From: a virus | IMG/VR virus record: IMGVR_UViG_3300047481_002870 | Span: 1 to 35,461 of that record | Strand: one strand, 5' to 3' | Length of the DNA stretch: 35,461 nucleotides | Part shown: positions 12,895 through 22,968 of the stretch, in pieces | Position numbering within the stretch: position 1 is the stretch's first letter | Layout: the number at the start of each line of letters is the position of its first letter | Program-made: the position numbers and the translations under genes | The notes under the pieces: generated by a model | The model's database searches: none | What the model saw: the letters and a program-made list of their open reading frames with translations, nothing else | Told to the model about the DNA's origin: nothing

Positions 12895-15213
12895 CTAGCT
12901 GTTGCTCCAAATGGCCAGATAGTTGCCCTGCGGGGCTGATCTTTGTTCGCTGTTGCTGACCCAAACCCGCATCCTGTCACCGCCGAAAGGCTGGAATTTG
13001 CATCGCAAGGTATCGTTGTTGTCCACATCACCATTGAACTGGATCTGGCTAATGCTGGCTAAAAAACCTATCAAGTTGGCCATGGTTTTTCCGGAGGGCG
13101 GGAATACATCAAAAAAGTTTTCGGTGTCAGAATTTTGTTGTCCCCAAGCAAGCACCGTTTGTTGGCTTTGATAGACGATCGTGGCCACGTTGGCGCTGAT
13201 CTGTTGGCTGGCATTGAGCACGATGGTCTTGTTGTCGATCTTTACACCGCCCAGGGTGGCAGTGGTAGCCTGCGGCAGCACATAGCCTGCTGGTGCGGCT
13301 GAAATCACTCCGGTGCTGGGATTGATAGTGATGGTGCTGCCGTCGATTCTCACACCACCCAAGGTGGAAGTGCTGGCTATGGGCAAAACATAGCTGCCAC
13401 CGCCGCCCACTGCACTGAGCACACCGTCGCCGGATATGGTCAATCCTGTGCCCACACGGATTACTCCGCGTGTGGCCGCTGAAGCGAAAGGCAGTCCGCC
13501 AGTGTTCACGGAAATCTGCCCATTGGCTGCCAGGGCCAGGCTGCTGGTGTTGACCCGCACCATGCCCAGCGTGGATGCAGTGGCCTGTGGTCCCACGGCG
13601 GAAATCACTCCTGATCCGCTGATAGTGATGGTGCTGCCATCTATCTTGACACCGCCCAGCACCGAAGTGGTGGCCGTGGGCAAGGTGTAGCCGCCGGGCG
13701 CAGCTGAAATCACACCCGAACCGTCAATGGTGATGGTGCTGCCGTCGATCCTCACACCGCCTAGAGTCACAGTACTGGCTGTGGGCAAGGTGTAACCGGT
13801 GGCACTGAACGTGAACACATTGCCGGCTTGGCTCAGCCCTGAACCTGCGAATGTGACGCCGTTGGCTGACACCAGCGCATTGGGACCTTGTATACGACGT
13901 ATTCCGGTGTTGGTTATGGTCAAAGTACCGGCCGAAGTTATGGGGCCTCCTGTGACCTGTATGCCTTCGCCGCCGGCACCGTCCACGCTGGTCACGGTAC
14001 CGGTACCCACAGGCAGCACTCCACTGACCCAGCTCACACCATTGCTTATCAGCACATTGCTGGCCGCACCCGGACTCACCACACTTACCGGGCTGGTTCC
14101 CTGGCCGATTATCACTCCGTTAGTGGTAAGATTGGTCACGCCTGTGCCGCCAAATGGCACGCCCAAGGGCGTGGTCATGCCTGTGAGGCTGGTGATGTCC
14201 GAGTTGGGGCCACTGGCTGCTGCGCCAAGATTGGATCTAGCTCCCGAAGACAGGGGCGATCCTGTGCCACCAGCTGACACCGGCAAGGGTGTGATTCCTG
14301 AAATGGTACCTCCGGTGATGGCCACAGCATTGGCGTTTTGTGTGGCTATGGTCCCAATGTTGGCTATGGCACCTGAACCCAGTCCCAGGTTAGATCTTGC
14401 AGTGGCAGCGTCTGTGGCTCCTGTACCACCCTGATTTACCGGCAATGCCGCCGTGGCCGTGAGCGTGCCGCCGGTGCTGATCACAGCGCCCGAAGCAGCG
14501 CTGGCCAATGCCAGCGAGGCCAACCCTGTCACAGAACCGCCGGTGATGGCCACAGCATTGGCATTTTGTGTGGCTATGCTGCCCAGGCCGAGATTGTCAC
14601 GAGCCTGCACGATGGTGGCAGCCCCAGTGCCGCCCGAATCCAAGGGCAAAGGAGCAGTGAGATTGGTGATAGTACCGCCTGTGATGGCCACTGCTCCGGC
14701 ATTTTGCAGGCTCATGGTACCAAGATTGGTGGTAGCATTGCGTACAAAAGCCGTGGTGGCTATCTGGCCCGTGTTGGTTCCGTTGGCTGCAGTAGGTGCA
14801 GTGGGCACACCTAGAAATTGCGGACTAGAAGTCACGAATGCTGTGGTAGCCAGTTGGGTATTGGCAGTGCCAGCTGGAGCGGTGGGCGCAGTAGGCACAC
14901 CGGTAAATGCCGGACTGATCTTTTGTGCATCCACATATACCTGTGTGGCCAGCGCGGACCAGCTGTTGGCTGAGCTGTAAGTGCTGATGGTATCTGTGTT
15001 GCTGTTATACCAGAGCTGCCCTAATATGGGCGCTGTAGGCGCTGTGGCCGCGGCAAAATTCTCCAGCATGAAAACAAAGTTTTCATTCTGTGCTGTGCCA
15101 AAATTAGTTACCCCTTGCCCGATCAGGGTGATGCTGGTGGCACTGGTGTTGGCTACCCCGTCGGGCACGATGGCTATGATATTTCCACGACTATTGTTGA
15201 TGATATATGACAT
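12895..15213 (-). CDS. Tail fibre protein with repeated beta-rich modules
   Basis: A 772-residue fibre on the minus strand. The N-terminal domain (about 1-95, with GQLWYNSNTDTISTYSS) is a phage tail-attachment type. Next come phage-tail repeats of the APTAPxGT-N-T-QLATTAFV kind (about 105-165). Then come repeats of NANAVAITGG and LPVxxGGTGA-AR-NLGL (about 170-330). Then come repeats of TLGGVxIDGSTITI-SGVISA (about 470-660). The last 100 residues form a non-repetitive tip that probably binds the receptor. GGAG precedes the ATG and a late-type promoter lies 18 nt further up. Repeats of this kind let fibres change length by recombination. Confidence 0.9.
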   Translation of the reverse strand: MSYIINNSRGNIIAIVPDGVANTSATSITLIGQGVTNFGTAQNENFVFMLENFAAATAPTAPILGQLWYNSNTDTISTYSSANSWSALATQVYVDAQKISPAFTGVPTAPTAPAGTANTQLATTAFVTSSPQFLGVPTAPTAANGTNTGQIATTAFVRNATTNLGTMSLQNAGAVAITGGTITNLTAPLPLDSGGTGAATIVQARDNLGLGSIATQNANAVAITGGSVTGLASLALASAASGAVISTGGTLTATAALPVNQGGTGATDAATARSNLGLGSGAIANIGTIATQNANAVAITGGTISGITPLPVSAGGTGSPLSSGARSNLGAAASGPNSDITSLTGMTTPLGVPFGGTGVTNLTTNGVIIGQGTSPVSVVSPGAASNVLISNGVSWVSGVLPVGTGTVTSVDGAGGEGIQVTGGPITSAGTLTITNTGIRRIQGPNALVSANGVTFAGSGLSQAGNVFTFSATGYTLPTASTVTLGGVRIDGSTITIDGSGVISAAPGGYTLPTATTSVLGGVKIDGSTITISGSGVISAVGPQATASTLGMVRVNTSSLALAANGQISVNTGGLPFASAATRGVIRVGTGLTISGDGVLSAVGGGGSYVLPIASTSTLGGVRIDGSTITINPSTGVISAAPAGYVLPQATTATLGGVKIDNKTIVLNASQQISANVATIVYQSQQTVLAWGQQNSDTENFFDVFPPSGKTMANLIGFLASISQIQFNGDVDNNDTLRCKFQPFGGDRMRVWVSNSEQRSAPQGNYLAIWSNS

Positions 15214-15229
15214 GTGTCACTCCGCTGAA

Positions 15230-15240
15230 GGTATTTAGCC
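15230..15240 (-). promoter_or_regulatory. Late-type promoter (GGCTAAATACC) for the tail fibre
   Basis: Read on the minus strand, GGCTAAATACC carries the TAAATA core at 15237-15232. Predicted transcription starts near 15226, with GGAG and the ATG at 15213 downstream. It forms an inverted repeat with the plus-strand copy at 15261-15270. Confidence 0.6.
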
Positions 15241-15260
15241 AGCTGCAGCCAATGCCAGAC

Positions 15261-15270
15261 GGCTAAATAC
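15261..15270 (+). promoter_or_regulatory. Late-type promoter (GGCTAAATAC) for the plus-strand virion genes
   Basis: GGCTAAATAC with the TAAATA core at 15264-15269. Predicted start near 15275, followed by AGAGGA and the ATG at 15290. It is the mirror copy of the minus-strand element at 15231-15240, with a 20-bp spacer between them, so both transcripts diverge from a 76-bp gap. Confidence 0.62.
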
Positions 15271-15289
15271 ACCAAGAGGACTTCCAAAC

Positions 15290-17947
15290 ATGGCTCAGCA
15301 ACAAATCAATGTAGGCAATGTGGCAAACGACGGTGATGGTGATCCATTACGCACAGCTTTTATCAAGTGCAATGATAATTTCACGGAATTATACAACATC
15401 GGCGGTCTGAGCGGACTGTCTAACGGATTCAGCAATATCCAGCTGTATGGCAGCGGTTCTCCGGCCAATGTGATCACCATGGCCACAGGCAATGTGCCAA
15501 ATGTGGTAGTGATATCCAGCAGCGGTACCACTTTGCTGGGCCAGATGGCTGCAAACACTGTCACTGCCACTGGTAATATCACCACTGGCGGACTTTTCGT
15601 GGGCAACGGCAGCCAGCTCACAGGCGTGATCAGTTCCAGCCCAGCCAACGCCCTGATTGGCAATATTTTAAGCAGCAACGTGACCACCAGCAGTCTTACA
15701 GCAGTGGGAGTGCTGGCCAATCTTAGCGTCAGCGGCAACACCGTGGGTGGCAATTTTGTCACTGGAGGACAACTCAGTGCTGCTGGCAACATCACCGGAT
15801 CCAACTTCAACACCGTTGGATTGATCCTGGCCACCGGTAACATCACTGGTGGGAATATTGCTTCTGCGGGTGATGTAGCTGCAGCAACTATGTCAGCGTC
15901 GGGCAATATCCAAGGGTCATTTTTCATCGGAAACGGCAGTTTGCTCACAGGTGTCACATCTACCACTGCTGCTAGTGCTCTCACGGGCACCACACTTTCG
16001 GCCAGTGTGATCAATTCCAGCCTTCAAACTCTGGGAAATCTCACGGACCTTGTGGTCAGTAATGCTCTGGGCGGATTCGGCAATATTTTTTGTGGCAACA
16101 ATATATCTGCATTGGCAGAGATAAGTGCATTTGGCAACATCACTGGTGGCAATCTCATCACTGGTGGATTGATTTCAGCCACGGGTGCCATCACAGCCGG
16201 CGGCGACGTCACGGCCCAGAATGTCAGCGTGCCCGGCGGCAACATCGGTGTGGCTAACGTGGCAGCCACAAACACCATCACCGCTGCAGTGGTTTCTGCT
16301 TCGGGCAACATCACTGGCAACAATGTCACGGTCAATGCTAACCTGGCAGTGACAGGCAACACTGCTTTGGCCAATCTCACAGTATCGGGCGTGGCCAATT
16401 TGGCTGCCATTTCCACTCCGGGATCGATCACGGTCACTGGCAATGTCACTGGCGGCAACATTGATACTGCAGGCCTGATCACTGCCACCGGCAACATCAC
16501 AGCCACGGCCAACGTCAACGGCGGCAATATACGGTCACTGGGTGTGATAACTGCCAGCGGCAATGTCACATCATCGGGTAACGTGGCCGCCGGCAATGCC
16601 ATCATTTCAGGATTGATCACAGCCACAGGTAACGTTACCGCCAGCAATGTGGTCACAGCAGGTCTGATCACAGCCACTGGCAACATCACCGGTGGCAATG
16701 TCCTTTCGTCGGGCACGCTCACGGTCTCAGGTGATTCTGTGATCGGAGGCAATCTCACAGTCAACGGCAACCTCGCGTATGTGAATGTCGAAGCCTTGGA
16801 AGTAGAAGATCCCATCATTGGAGTTGGGCGCGGCGCCAACGGAGCCAATCTTACCACCAACGACGGCAAAGATCGTGGCACCTTGCTTTATTGGTATAGC
16901 AATGCCGCTGCAGCTCAGAGATCGGCATTTTTTGGCTATGATGACAGCACAGGCAAACTCATAGCAGCCACGCAGGTCACGGTCACCAATGAAATAGCCA
17001 CAGTGAATGCCTATGGTAACATCGTGGTGGGTGGCATAGAATCAGCTTCACTGTCGGCTTCAGGTAATGTCACTGGTGGTAACATCATCACAGGTGGCTT
17101 GATCACAGTGTCTGGCAACGTGATCGCCACTGCTTTAGTAGCCGGCAGCCTCAGCTTGTCAGGCAATGTGTTGTCTGCGCTCAACGTAGACCAGACCATC
17201 ACCACTACAGCCAACATCACCGCCGGTAATCTTGTCACTGGAGGTCGTGTCACTGCTACAGGAAATATCACCGGTGGCAACGTGGACACCGGTTCGATCA
17301 CAGCCACAGGCACAGCATCAATCACAGGCAATGTCACAGCAGGTAATCTAGCCACTGCTGCAATCACAGCAAATGCCACAGTGAGTGCCACCGGCAACAT
17401 CACTGGTGGCAACCTTGTCACAGCGGGTCAGGTCACAGCCACTGGTAACATCACCGGCGGCAACATCAACACCGGTGCATTGAGTTTATCTGGCAATATC
17501 ATCACGGTGATCAATGCCTCAGGCAACATCACTGCACCCAATCTCTTTGCACTGGGACAGATCAGTGCCACTGGCAATGTGATAGCAGCCAATGTACAGT
17601 CGGGTACCCTGAGCCTGTCGGGCAACGTGATTTCTGTACTGAATGTCACTGGCAACATCACTGCAGGCAATATTGCCAGTCCCGGGCGTGTCAGTGTGGC
17701 TGGAAATGTCATAGGCGCCAATGTACAGTCAGGCACACTGAGTCTATCGGGCAACGTGATTTCTGCACTGAATGTAACCGGCAACACCACATCTGGCAAT
17801 GTCACAGTCAACACAGTGTTTAGAGTGCCAGTTTATGCTATCACTCCAGCATCGGCTCCGCAAGGGGCCATCATATTTGATCAGTCGGCTGGGCTTGGTT
17901 CACAGTTCAAAGGATGGAATGGTTCAGCTTGGGTTAATCTGGGATAA
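15290..17947 (+). CDS. Large repetitive virion protein (tail fibre type)
   Basis: An 885-residue protein. Residues 5-40 (INVGNVANDGDGDPLRTAF... NFTELYN) form a small attachment domain related to those of the two proteins at 22052 and 22969. Most of the rest is a long array of about 20-residue beta repeats with the core ATGNITGGN-xx-T-GLI, ideal for a beta-helical trimer shaft. A non-repetitive insert lies around 490-580 (EALEVEDPIIGVGRGANG... LLYWYSN). The end (ITPASAPQGAIIFDQS... FKGWNGSAWVNLG) is a short tip domain found on many phage fibres. AGAGGA lies before the ATG and a late-type promoter drives it. Confidence 0.88.
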   Translation: MAQQQINVGNVANDGDGDPLRTAFIKCNDNFTELYNIGGLSGLSNGFSNIQLYGSGSPANVITMATGNVPNVVVISSSGTTLLGQMAANTVTATGNITTGGLFVGNGSQLTGVISSSPANALIGNILSSNVTTSSLTAVGVLANLSVSGNTVGGNFVTGGQLSAAGNITGSNFNTVGLILATGNITGGNIASAGDVAAATMSASGNIQGSFFIGNGSLLTGVTSTTAASALTGTTLSASVINSSLQTLGNLTDLVVSNALGGFGNIFCGNNISALAEISAFGNITGGNLITGGLISATGAITAGGDVTAQNVSVPGGNIGVANVAATNTITAAVVSASGNITGNNVTVNANLAVTGNTALANLTVSGVANLAAISTPGSITVTGNVTGGNIDTAGLITATGNITATANVNGGNIRSLGVITASGNVTSSGNVAAGNAIISGLITATGNVTASNVVTAGLITATGNITGGNVLSSGTLTVSGDSVIGGNLTVNGNLAYVNVEALEVEDPIIGVGRGANGANLTTNDGKDRGTLLYWYSNAAAAQRSAFFGYDDSTGKLIAATQVTVTNEIATVNAYGNIVVGGIESASLSASGNVTGGNIITGGLITVSGNVIATALVAGSLSLSGNVLSALNVDQTITTTANITAGNLVTGGRVTATGNITGGNVDTGSITATGTASITGNVTAGNLATAAITANATVSATGNITGGNLVTAGQVTATGNITGGNINTGALSLSGNIITVINASGNITAPNLFALGQISATGNVIAANVQSGTLSLSGNVISVLNVTGNITAGNIASPGRVSVAGNVIGANVQSGTLSLSGNVISALNVTGNTTSGNVTVNTVFRVPVYAITPASAPQGAIIFDQSAGLGSQFKGWNGSAWVNLG
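15560..17815 (+). repeat. Degenerate tandem repeats coding GN(I/V)TGGN units
   Basis: Many imperfect copies of a unit near GGCAACATCACTGGTGGCAA, spaced about 50-75 nt and always in frame. They encode the repeats of the virion protein. Long open frames on the opposite strand come from this low-complexity sequence. Similar units recur in the gene at 22969 (23690-23810). Confidence 0.85.
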
Positions 17948-17952
17948 TCAGC

Positions 17953-20900
17953 ATGGCACAACCTGTTTGGCAAACCCCGGCTGGTAGTCTCGGAGTCATA
18001 CCCGAGGGCATATTCTTCAGCCAGGTCCTGGAGGCTACTGATCCAGATGCGGGCTCGGTAACCTATCAGGTCATCGCCGGCACATTGCCGCCTGGAGTGC
18101 AACTCACAGCCAACGGACAGATCAGTGGTGTGCCGCAGGCCACTAGCACCATCCAGGGTGTGCCTACTCCTGTGAATCGCGACGTAACCAGCAAGTTCGT
18201 GATCAGAGCCCGGGCGCTGACACGCATCGCTGATCGAACATTTACTCTCACAGTGACCGGCAATGATGCGCCGCAATTTGTCACACCCGCTGGCTCCATA
18301 GGCACGTTCTACGACGGCGATCGTGTGGATGTCACTGTGGAATACACCGAGAATGATCCCGGAGATGTCACAGTGGTACGACTAATCGCCGGAGAACTAC
18401 CTCCAGGTCTGTCACTCAGCGCTGCAGGAGTGATAACCGGCTACATCGAACCGGCCACACCCTATGATCAAACCCCGGGCAATGACGAAACTCCTTATGG
18501 TGTGGAACCCTATGACTTCGTGGTAGAATTCCAAAGCAGGAACTATCAATTCACGCTGGAAGTCACTGATGGTAAGACCAGTGACCTGCGCACGTTTACC
18601 ATGTTCGTTTATGCTCGCAACGAGCTCACGGCCGACAATACCACTATCACTGCCGACAACTCAGTGATCACTGCCGACGAGACCAACACCCGGGCACCAT
18701 TCTTGGTCAATGCTGCCCCCAGCGATCTTGGCGCTGTACGCAGTGACAACTACTTTGCCTATCAGTTCATTGGCGAAGACTACGACACCGCAGATATCAG
18801 CTATGCCATATCGGTGAATCAAGGTTTTGGTCTGCCTCCCGGGCTCACTCTGGATCCCAGCACCGGCTGGTACTACGGCGAAATCCCTGATCAAGGCACC
18901 ACCGAAGTAACTTACAGTTTCAATATCACAGTGTATCAGACTGAAAGCGTGCAGGCACCTGTGTCTTGTATCGCCACGTCTGCAGCTACCAATCGCATCA
19001 CTTGTGTTAGCACTGCACCCTTGGTCGGCCCCGACGACTGGTTCATCGCTGGGGATGAGCCTTTGTACATTCCCATCAAGCTGTCGGGCACGGCCCTGGG
19101 CGGACTCAGCACCGCTGGAGAAATCTTGTACTATGTGGCCTATGTGTATTCGGCCACTGAGTTCAGCATCGTGGACAGCCCTACCAGCACAGATCTAGTC
19201 AATCTTTCTACATCTGCAGGATCAATGACTGCGTCAGTGGTAATCACCAGCGAGCCATTTCCGTTCACACTGACCCTAACTGGAGCCATTGACACAGAAA
19301 TAACCTGGCTCACTGACAGCGATCTAGGCACACTGGTCAACGGTGAAACCAGCCTGCTGCGCGTAGAAGCTGTGAATCGTGGCGGTCGTGATCTGGAATA
19401 CCGACTGCGACCCGGCGCATTCAACGAGCTGCCGCAAGGACTGCAACTACTGCCATCGGGCGACATCGCTGGACGTGTGACATTCAATACCTTTGCCATT
19501 GACCTTGGTGCCACCATCATCGATGACAATACCACCACCTTTGACAGCGCCTATGTGTTCACGGCCGAGGCCTACGCACCGGACACACAGCAGACCCTTT
19601 ACAATGTGGCCGAAATCCAAGTGGTCGCCGGTGGTTCGGGTTACAGCCGCAGCTCGCCGCCCACCATAGTTTTCCAAGCTCCCATTGGTGCCAGTGCGGT
19701 ACGAGCTCTGGCCGGCAATGTCACCATCGGTTTTGACAGCACCATAGCACAGGCAGCACGCAGTTCTCTCAATGTGGCTACCATAGTAACCAATGAACCA
19801 CACCAACTCACCGATGGAGCAGGAGTCAGCATCATTGATTGCTCTCTGGCCGGATTTGATGTAGTTGGGGCCACCATTGGCAACGTCACTGCCACATCGT
19901 TTACCTATACCAATGCAGGGGCCACTGTGTCTCTGCAATCAGCCACCGGAAACGTGCAGTCAGGCTCGGGAATCACAGCAGTGGCGGTGGCTGATCCTGG
20001 TGCTGGATATGTCAGCACTGCTGGCAACATCATTACCATTACGGATGGCTTTGGTGGCACCGGGGCCAATCTCCAAGCTGTGATGCAGGCCACAGGAACC
20101 CGAGATGTCATCTCTACCTTCAAAGAATTCACTATCACCTTGATACGAGAATATGATGCTCCCTATCAGAATCTCTATGTGGTAGCCATGCCTCCCCAAC
20201 AGGATCGTGAACTCCTGTCAGAACTGCTGGACAATCAAGAGATTTTTGTGCCTGACTACATTTTCCGAGCCACAGATCCCAATTTTGGACTCAGTACACA
20301 GGTACGCTATCAGCATGCATTTGGTCTTGCTCCTGATGCACTGGATGTGTATGTGGAAAGCCTGTATCTCAATCACTACTGGAAAAATCTTGTGCTTGGA
20401 CAGGTAGAAACAGCCATTGCACGTGATGCCAACGACAACATCATCTACGAAGTGGTGTATAGCCGTATCATCGATGACCTGGTCAACAATCAAGGCGAGA
20501 GTGTGGCCAAGATTGAGCCCTTGGCCTATGCAATCACAGATCCCGGAGATGGCAGTTCGGTATTGAATGTGGTCTATCCCAACAGTCTGGACAACATGCG
20601 AGATCAAGTCATCGACACCGTGGGGCAGATCAGCACCGGATTGCCGCTGTGGATGACCAGCAAGCAGGCCGATGGGCGAGTGCTGGGTTTCACACCAGCC
20701 TGGGTGATCTGCTATGCCAAACCCGGGCGAGCCAGACAGATCGCCTACTATTTGGCCAATGAGTTCGGTGAACAGCTCAATAAGATAGATTTCAAAGTGG
20801 ATCGATATGTGTTGGATCGTGCTCTCAGCCTTAACTGGGATACCGGCACACAAGACTGGACCCCACAGCCCAATCTCACCACCTTTGACAGATTCAACAC

Positions 20901-22038
20901 ATCGCAGTTTACATTCCTACAAAGTGTTGATATCGGTACTAATCTCGCTTACTCAGATGTGAGCGGGCGTACCCTGCAGGAAGTCAATGATCTCGGTGGG
21001 TTCGATGGCATCATCAACCAGGTCGATGGCAACACCATAGTGTTCGTCAAGCAGGAAAATTACAATGGCCCTCCCGGTAGCAGCTATCCAGATGCAGATT
21101 CGGCCTGGGAAGATCCAGTGGTTACCTTTGACAGCGAACCCTTCGATGCTACCGGCACCAGTTTTGACGAAGCCAAGACCATCAGTGGCGGTGTGATCCT
21201 GGAATGCGACGAAACTGCTGCTGGAACTAACATCATCACTTATGTCAATGTCACTGATGTGGCTCTGGTCTACGAAGATTTGCCGGTTATCATTACTGGC
21301 ACCGTGGCCGGTACCGGTCTTGCTACTGGTGTGCATGTGGTCACCTCGGCACCCACCAAAGACACCTTTACAGTGGCCAAGGCATCCTGGGTGACCAACA
21401 CACAGGCCGACACAGACCTCATCACGGTCAGCGACAGCGCGGGACTCAGTGTCAACGATACCATAACTTTTTTCCAAACGCCGTTTGGCGGTCTGGTGCC
21501 AGGTGTGACCTATCATATCTTGACTGTGACCAGCATTGGCGGTGGGGCAGCGCAGATCACAGTGAGCTTGTCTTCGGGCGGAGTGAGAGAAACACTGACC
21601 ACTGCCGCAGGGCTATGCTTGCTGCGCCGGACCAGTGACGTGACACTGAACTCGGTATCAGGCATCACTGGACTCACAGTGGAAACCTTCAACGAACGCA
21701 TGGCCGTGTGGACCATAGCTGTGGGATCCGGCGGTGTTCTTGGCCTGTCTATAAAAACGCAGACACAAGACCCCACACCGCTGAGCGTTTCGCCGCCCTA
21801 CTTGCCGTTTGTTTCTGTGACTCGTGGTCAGCAGTATATTTCAGCTCAACTGTACAGGCCCGTGTTGCCAGGCACAGGATTCACCCGTGTGAGCTGGCTG
21901 GCTGTACCTACCATAGTCACAGATGAAACCACCTTCGACCAAGGCAGTGTGGACTTTGTAGAACCAGTGGATATGTACAATCCGGGCGAAACCAACGATA
22001 AATATCTGGTCTTCCCCAAAACAAATATTTTGGTTTAA
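17953..22038 (+). CDS. Giant virion protein with Ig-like repeats
   Basis: A 1361-residue protein, the largest here. Four putative Ig (He_PIG-type) domains occur in the first 520 residues, each with the pattern LPPG(V/L)xL-xxxGxIxG: near residues 47-57, 136-146, about 290-310 (GLPPGLTLDPSTG) and about 490-510 (LPQGLQLLPSGDIAG). Two glycine-rich segments with SGYSRSSPPTIVF and GAGYVSTAGNIITITDGFGG follow. The second half (about 740-1060) is a globular region with RELLSELLDNQ and YYLANEFGEQLNKIDF, which resembles baseplate-wedge-type sequence. It is probably a baseplate or fibre adhesin. No strong ribosome-binding site is visible; translation may follow from the gene 5 nt upstream. Confidence 0.82.
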   Translation: MAQPVWQTPAGSLGVIPEGIFFSQVLEATDPDAGSVTYQVIAGTLPPGVQLTANGQISGVPQATSTIQGVPTPVNRDVTSKFVIRARALTRIADRTFTLTVTGNDAPQFVTPAGSIGTFYDGDRVDVTVEYTENDPGDVTVVRLIAGELPPGLSLSAAGVITGYIEPATPYDQTPGNDETPYGVEPYDFVVEFQSRNYQFTLEVTDGKTSDLRTFTMFVYARNELTADNTTITADNSVITADETNTRAPFLVNAAPSDLGAVRSDNYFAYQFIGEDYDTADISYAISVNQGFGLPPGLTLDPSTGWYYGEIPDQGTTEVTYSFNITVYQTESVQAPVSCIATSAATNRITCVSTAPLVGPDDWFIAGDEPLYIPIKLSGTALGGLSTAGEILYYVAYVYSATEFSIVDSPTSTDLVNLSTSAGSMTASVVITSEPFPFTLTLTGAIDTEITWLTDSDLGTLVNGETSLLRVEAVNRGGRDLEYRLRPGAFNELPQGLQLLPSGDIAGRVTFNTFAIDLGATIIDDNTTTFDSAYVFTAEAYAPDTQQTLYNVAEIQVVAGGSGYSRSSPPTIVFQAPIGASAVRALAGNVTIGFDSTIAQAARSSLNVATIVTNEPHQLTDGAGVSIIDCSLAGFDVVGATIGNVTATSFTYTNAGATVSLQSATGNVQSGSGITAVAVADPGAGYVSTAGNIITITDGFGGTGANLQAVMQATGTRDVISTFKEFTITLIREYDAPYQNLYVVAMPPQQDRELLSELLDNQEIFVPDYIFRATDPNFGLSTQVRYQHAFGLAPDALDVYVESLYLNHYWKNLVLGQVETAIARDANDNIIYEVVYSRIIDDLVNNQGESVAKIEPLAYAITDPGDGSSVLNVVYPNSLDNMRDQVIDTVGQISTGLPLWMTSKQADGRVLGFTPAWVICYAKPGRARQIAYYLANEFGEQLNKIDFKVDRYVLDRALSLNWDTGTQDWTPQPNLTTFDRFNTSQFTFLQSVDIGTNLAYSDVSGRTLQEVNDLGGFDGIINQVDGNTIVFVKQENYNGPPGSSYPDADSAWEDPVVTFDSEPFDATGTSFDEAKTISGGVILECDETAAGTNIITYVNVTDVALVYEDLPVIITGTVAGTGLATGVHVVTSAPTKDTFTVAKASWVTNTQADTDLITVSDSAGLSVNDTITFFQTPFGGLVPGVTYHILTVTSIGGGAAQITVSLSSGGVRETLTTAAGLCLLRRTSDVTLNSVSGITGLTVETFNERMAVWTIAVGSGGVLGLSIKTQTQDPTPLSVSPPYLPFVSVTRGQQYISAQLYRPVLPGTGFTRVSWLAVPTIVTDETTFDQGSVDFVEPVDMYNPGETNDKYLVFPKTNILV
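21997..22004 (+). promoter_or_regulatory. Possible late-type promoter (GATAAATA) inside the end of a gene
   Basis: GATAAATA lies in the last codons of the 17953-22038 gene (Asp-Lys-Tyr). The predicted start near 22010 would give a 42-nt leader with AAGGAT before the ATG at 22052. The match may be a coincidence of codons, but T4 late promoters often lie inside the end of the preceding gene. Confidence 0.35.
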
Positions 22039-22051
22039 CAAAGGATATCAA

Positions 22052-22957
22052 ATGGCCAGCCAAATCAATCCCAACTCCATAGATGCTGCTTATCCTGTGG
22101 CCGGACAGGACAACAGCACACAGGGATTTCGTGACAACTTCAATCAGATCAAGATCAATTTCCAGTTCGCCGAAAGTGAAATTACACAACTGCAAACAGC
22201 CTCGGTACAACGCGGCAGTGGGGTAAACAACGACCTCGACGGCGCAGTGATCTACAATGCTAGGCTGCAGAAAACTTCAGACGTGACCTATGCTTTGGGC
22301 ACTGTGACCAGCAATGCTGCAGTGATCAATGCCAGCGCCGCCAATTATCAATCTCTGACCTTGGGCAATGCCAGTGTGGCCCTGAGCTTTAGCAATTTTC
22401 CCGCTGCTGGCAGCGAAGCAGAGGTCACGTTGGCCATTACTGTGCCTGACCTTGGCAACAGTGTGGTGGTATTTCCGTCGTCGGTGGGCAATGCTACCAG
22501 CAACGCATCTGCGCAAGGCATACAAGGGCTCACAGGCAACACCCTAACATTTGCCGAAACTGGCACCTATGAACTGGTGGTCAGCACCGCGGATGGCGGC
22601 AGCAGTGTTTCCATCCAAGATCTCACCCGGCCACGCAATCGTTGGACCAACCCCTTGTTTGTCACTGGCAGCGAAGACCTTGCCAGCGGAGCAGCGGCCA
22701 GCCTGCTCAAGACCACCAGTTATTTTGCCACTTCAACTGCCGAAACTGCCACTCTTGCGGCCGGCACCGACGGTCAGATCAAGGTATTTTGCATGTCGGC
22801 CGATGGAGGCGACATGGTGATCACTGTGACCAATGCCGGCTGGAAGACTTCAGGAACAGGTACCATCACTTTCAACGCCATAGGCGATGCATGCACACTG
22901 CTGTATGTCAACAACAAATGGTATTGCATCGGCAACAATAGCTGTGCTTTTGCTTAA
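22052..22957 (+). CDS. Virion protein with YPVAGQDN attachment domain
   Basis: A 301-residue protein. Residues 8-52 (SIDAAYPVAGQDNSTQGFRD, then NFNQIKINF) form an N-terminal attachment domain shared with the next gene, ending in a helix (AESEITQLQ). The rest is beta-rich, with VALSFSNFPAAGSEAEVTL and a tail VNNKWYCIGNNSCAF typical of a fibre tip. AAGGAT lies before the ATG. It probably plugs into the same baseplate or fibre socket as its neighbour. The receptor and exact position in the virion are unknown. Confidence 0.82.
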   Translation: MASQINPNSIDAAYPVAGQDNSTQGFRDNFNQIKINFQFAESEITQLQTASVQRGSGVNNDLDGAVIYNARLQKTSDVTYALGTVTSNAAVINASAANYQSLTLGNASVALSFSNFPAAGSEAEVTLAITVPDLGNSVVVFPSSVGNATSNASAQGIQGLTGNTLTFAETGTYELVVSTADGGSSVSIQDLTRPRNRWTNPLFVTGSEDLASGAAASLLKTTSYFATSTAETATLAAGTDGQIKVFCMSADGGDMVITVTNAGWKTSGTGTITFNAIGDACTLLYVNNKWYCIGNNSCAFA

Positions 22958-22968
22958 TGGACAACTAA

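Noticed and set aside
13200-14820. Regularly spaced repeats that could suggest a CRISPR array
   Set aside because: The repeats are imperfect, in frame and code for fibre modules (IDGSTITI, NANAVAITGG); there are no unique spacers of constant length and no cas genes.
16024-16881. Long open frame on the minus strand inside the repetitive virion gene (also 15295-16014, 17011-17814 and 13799-14434)
   Set aside because: These mirror the repeats of the fibre genes, have low-complexity Pro/Val/Ala-rich products and no ribosome-binding sites or homology.
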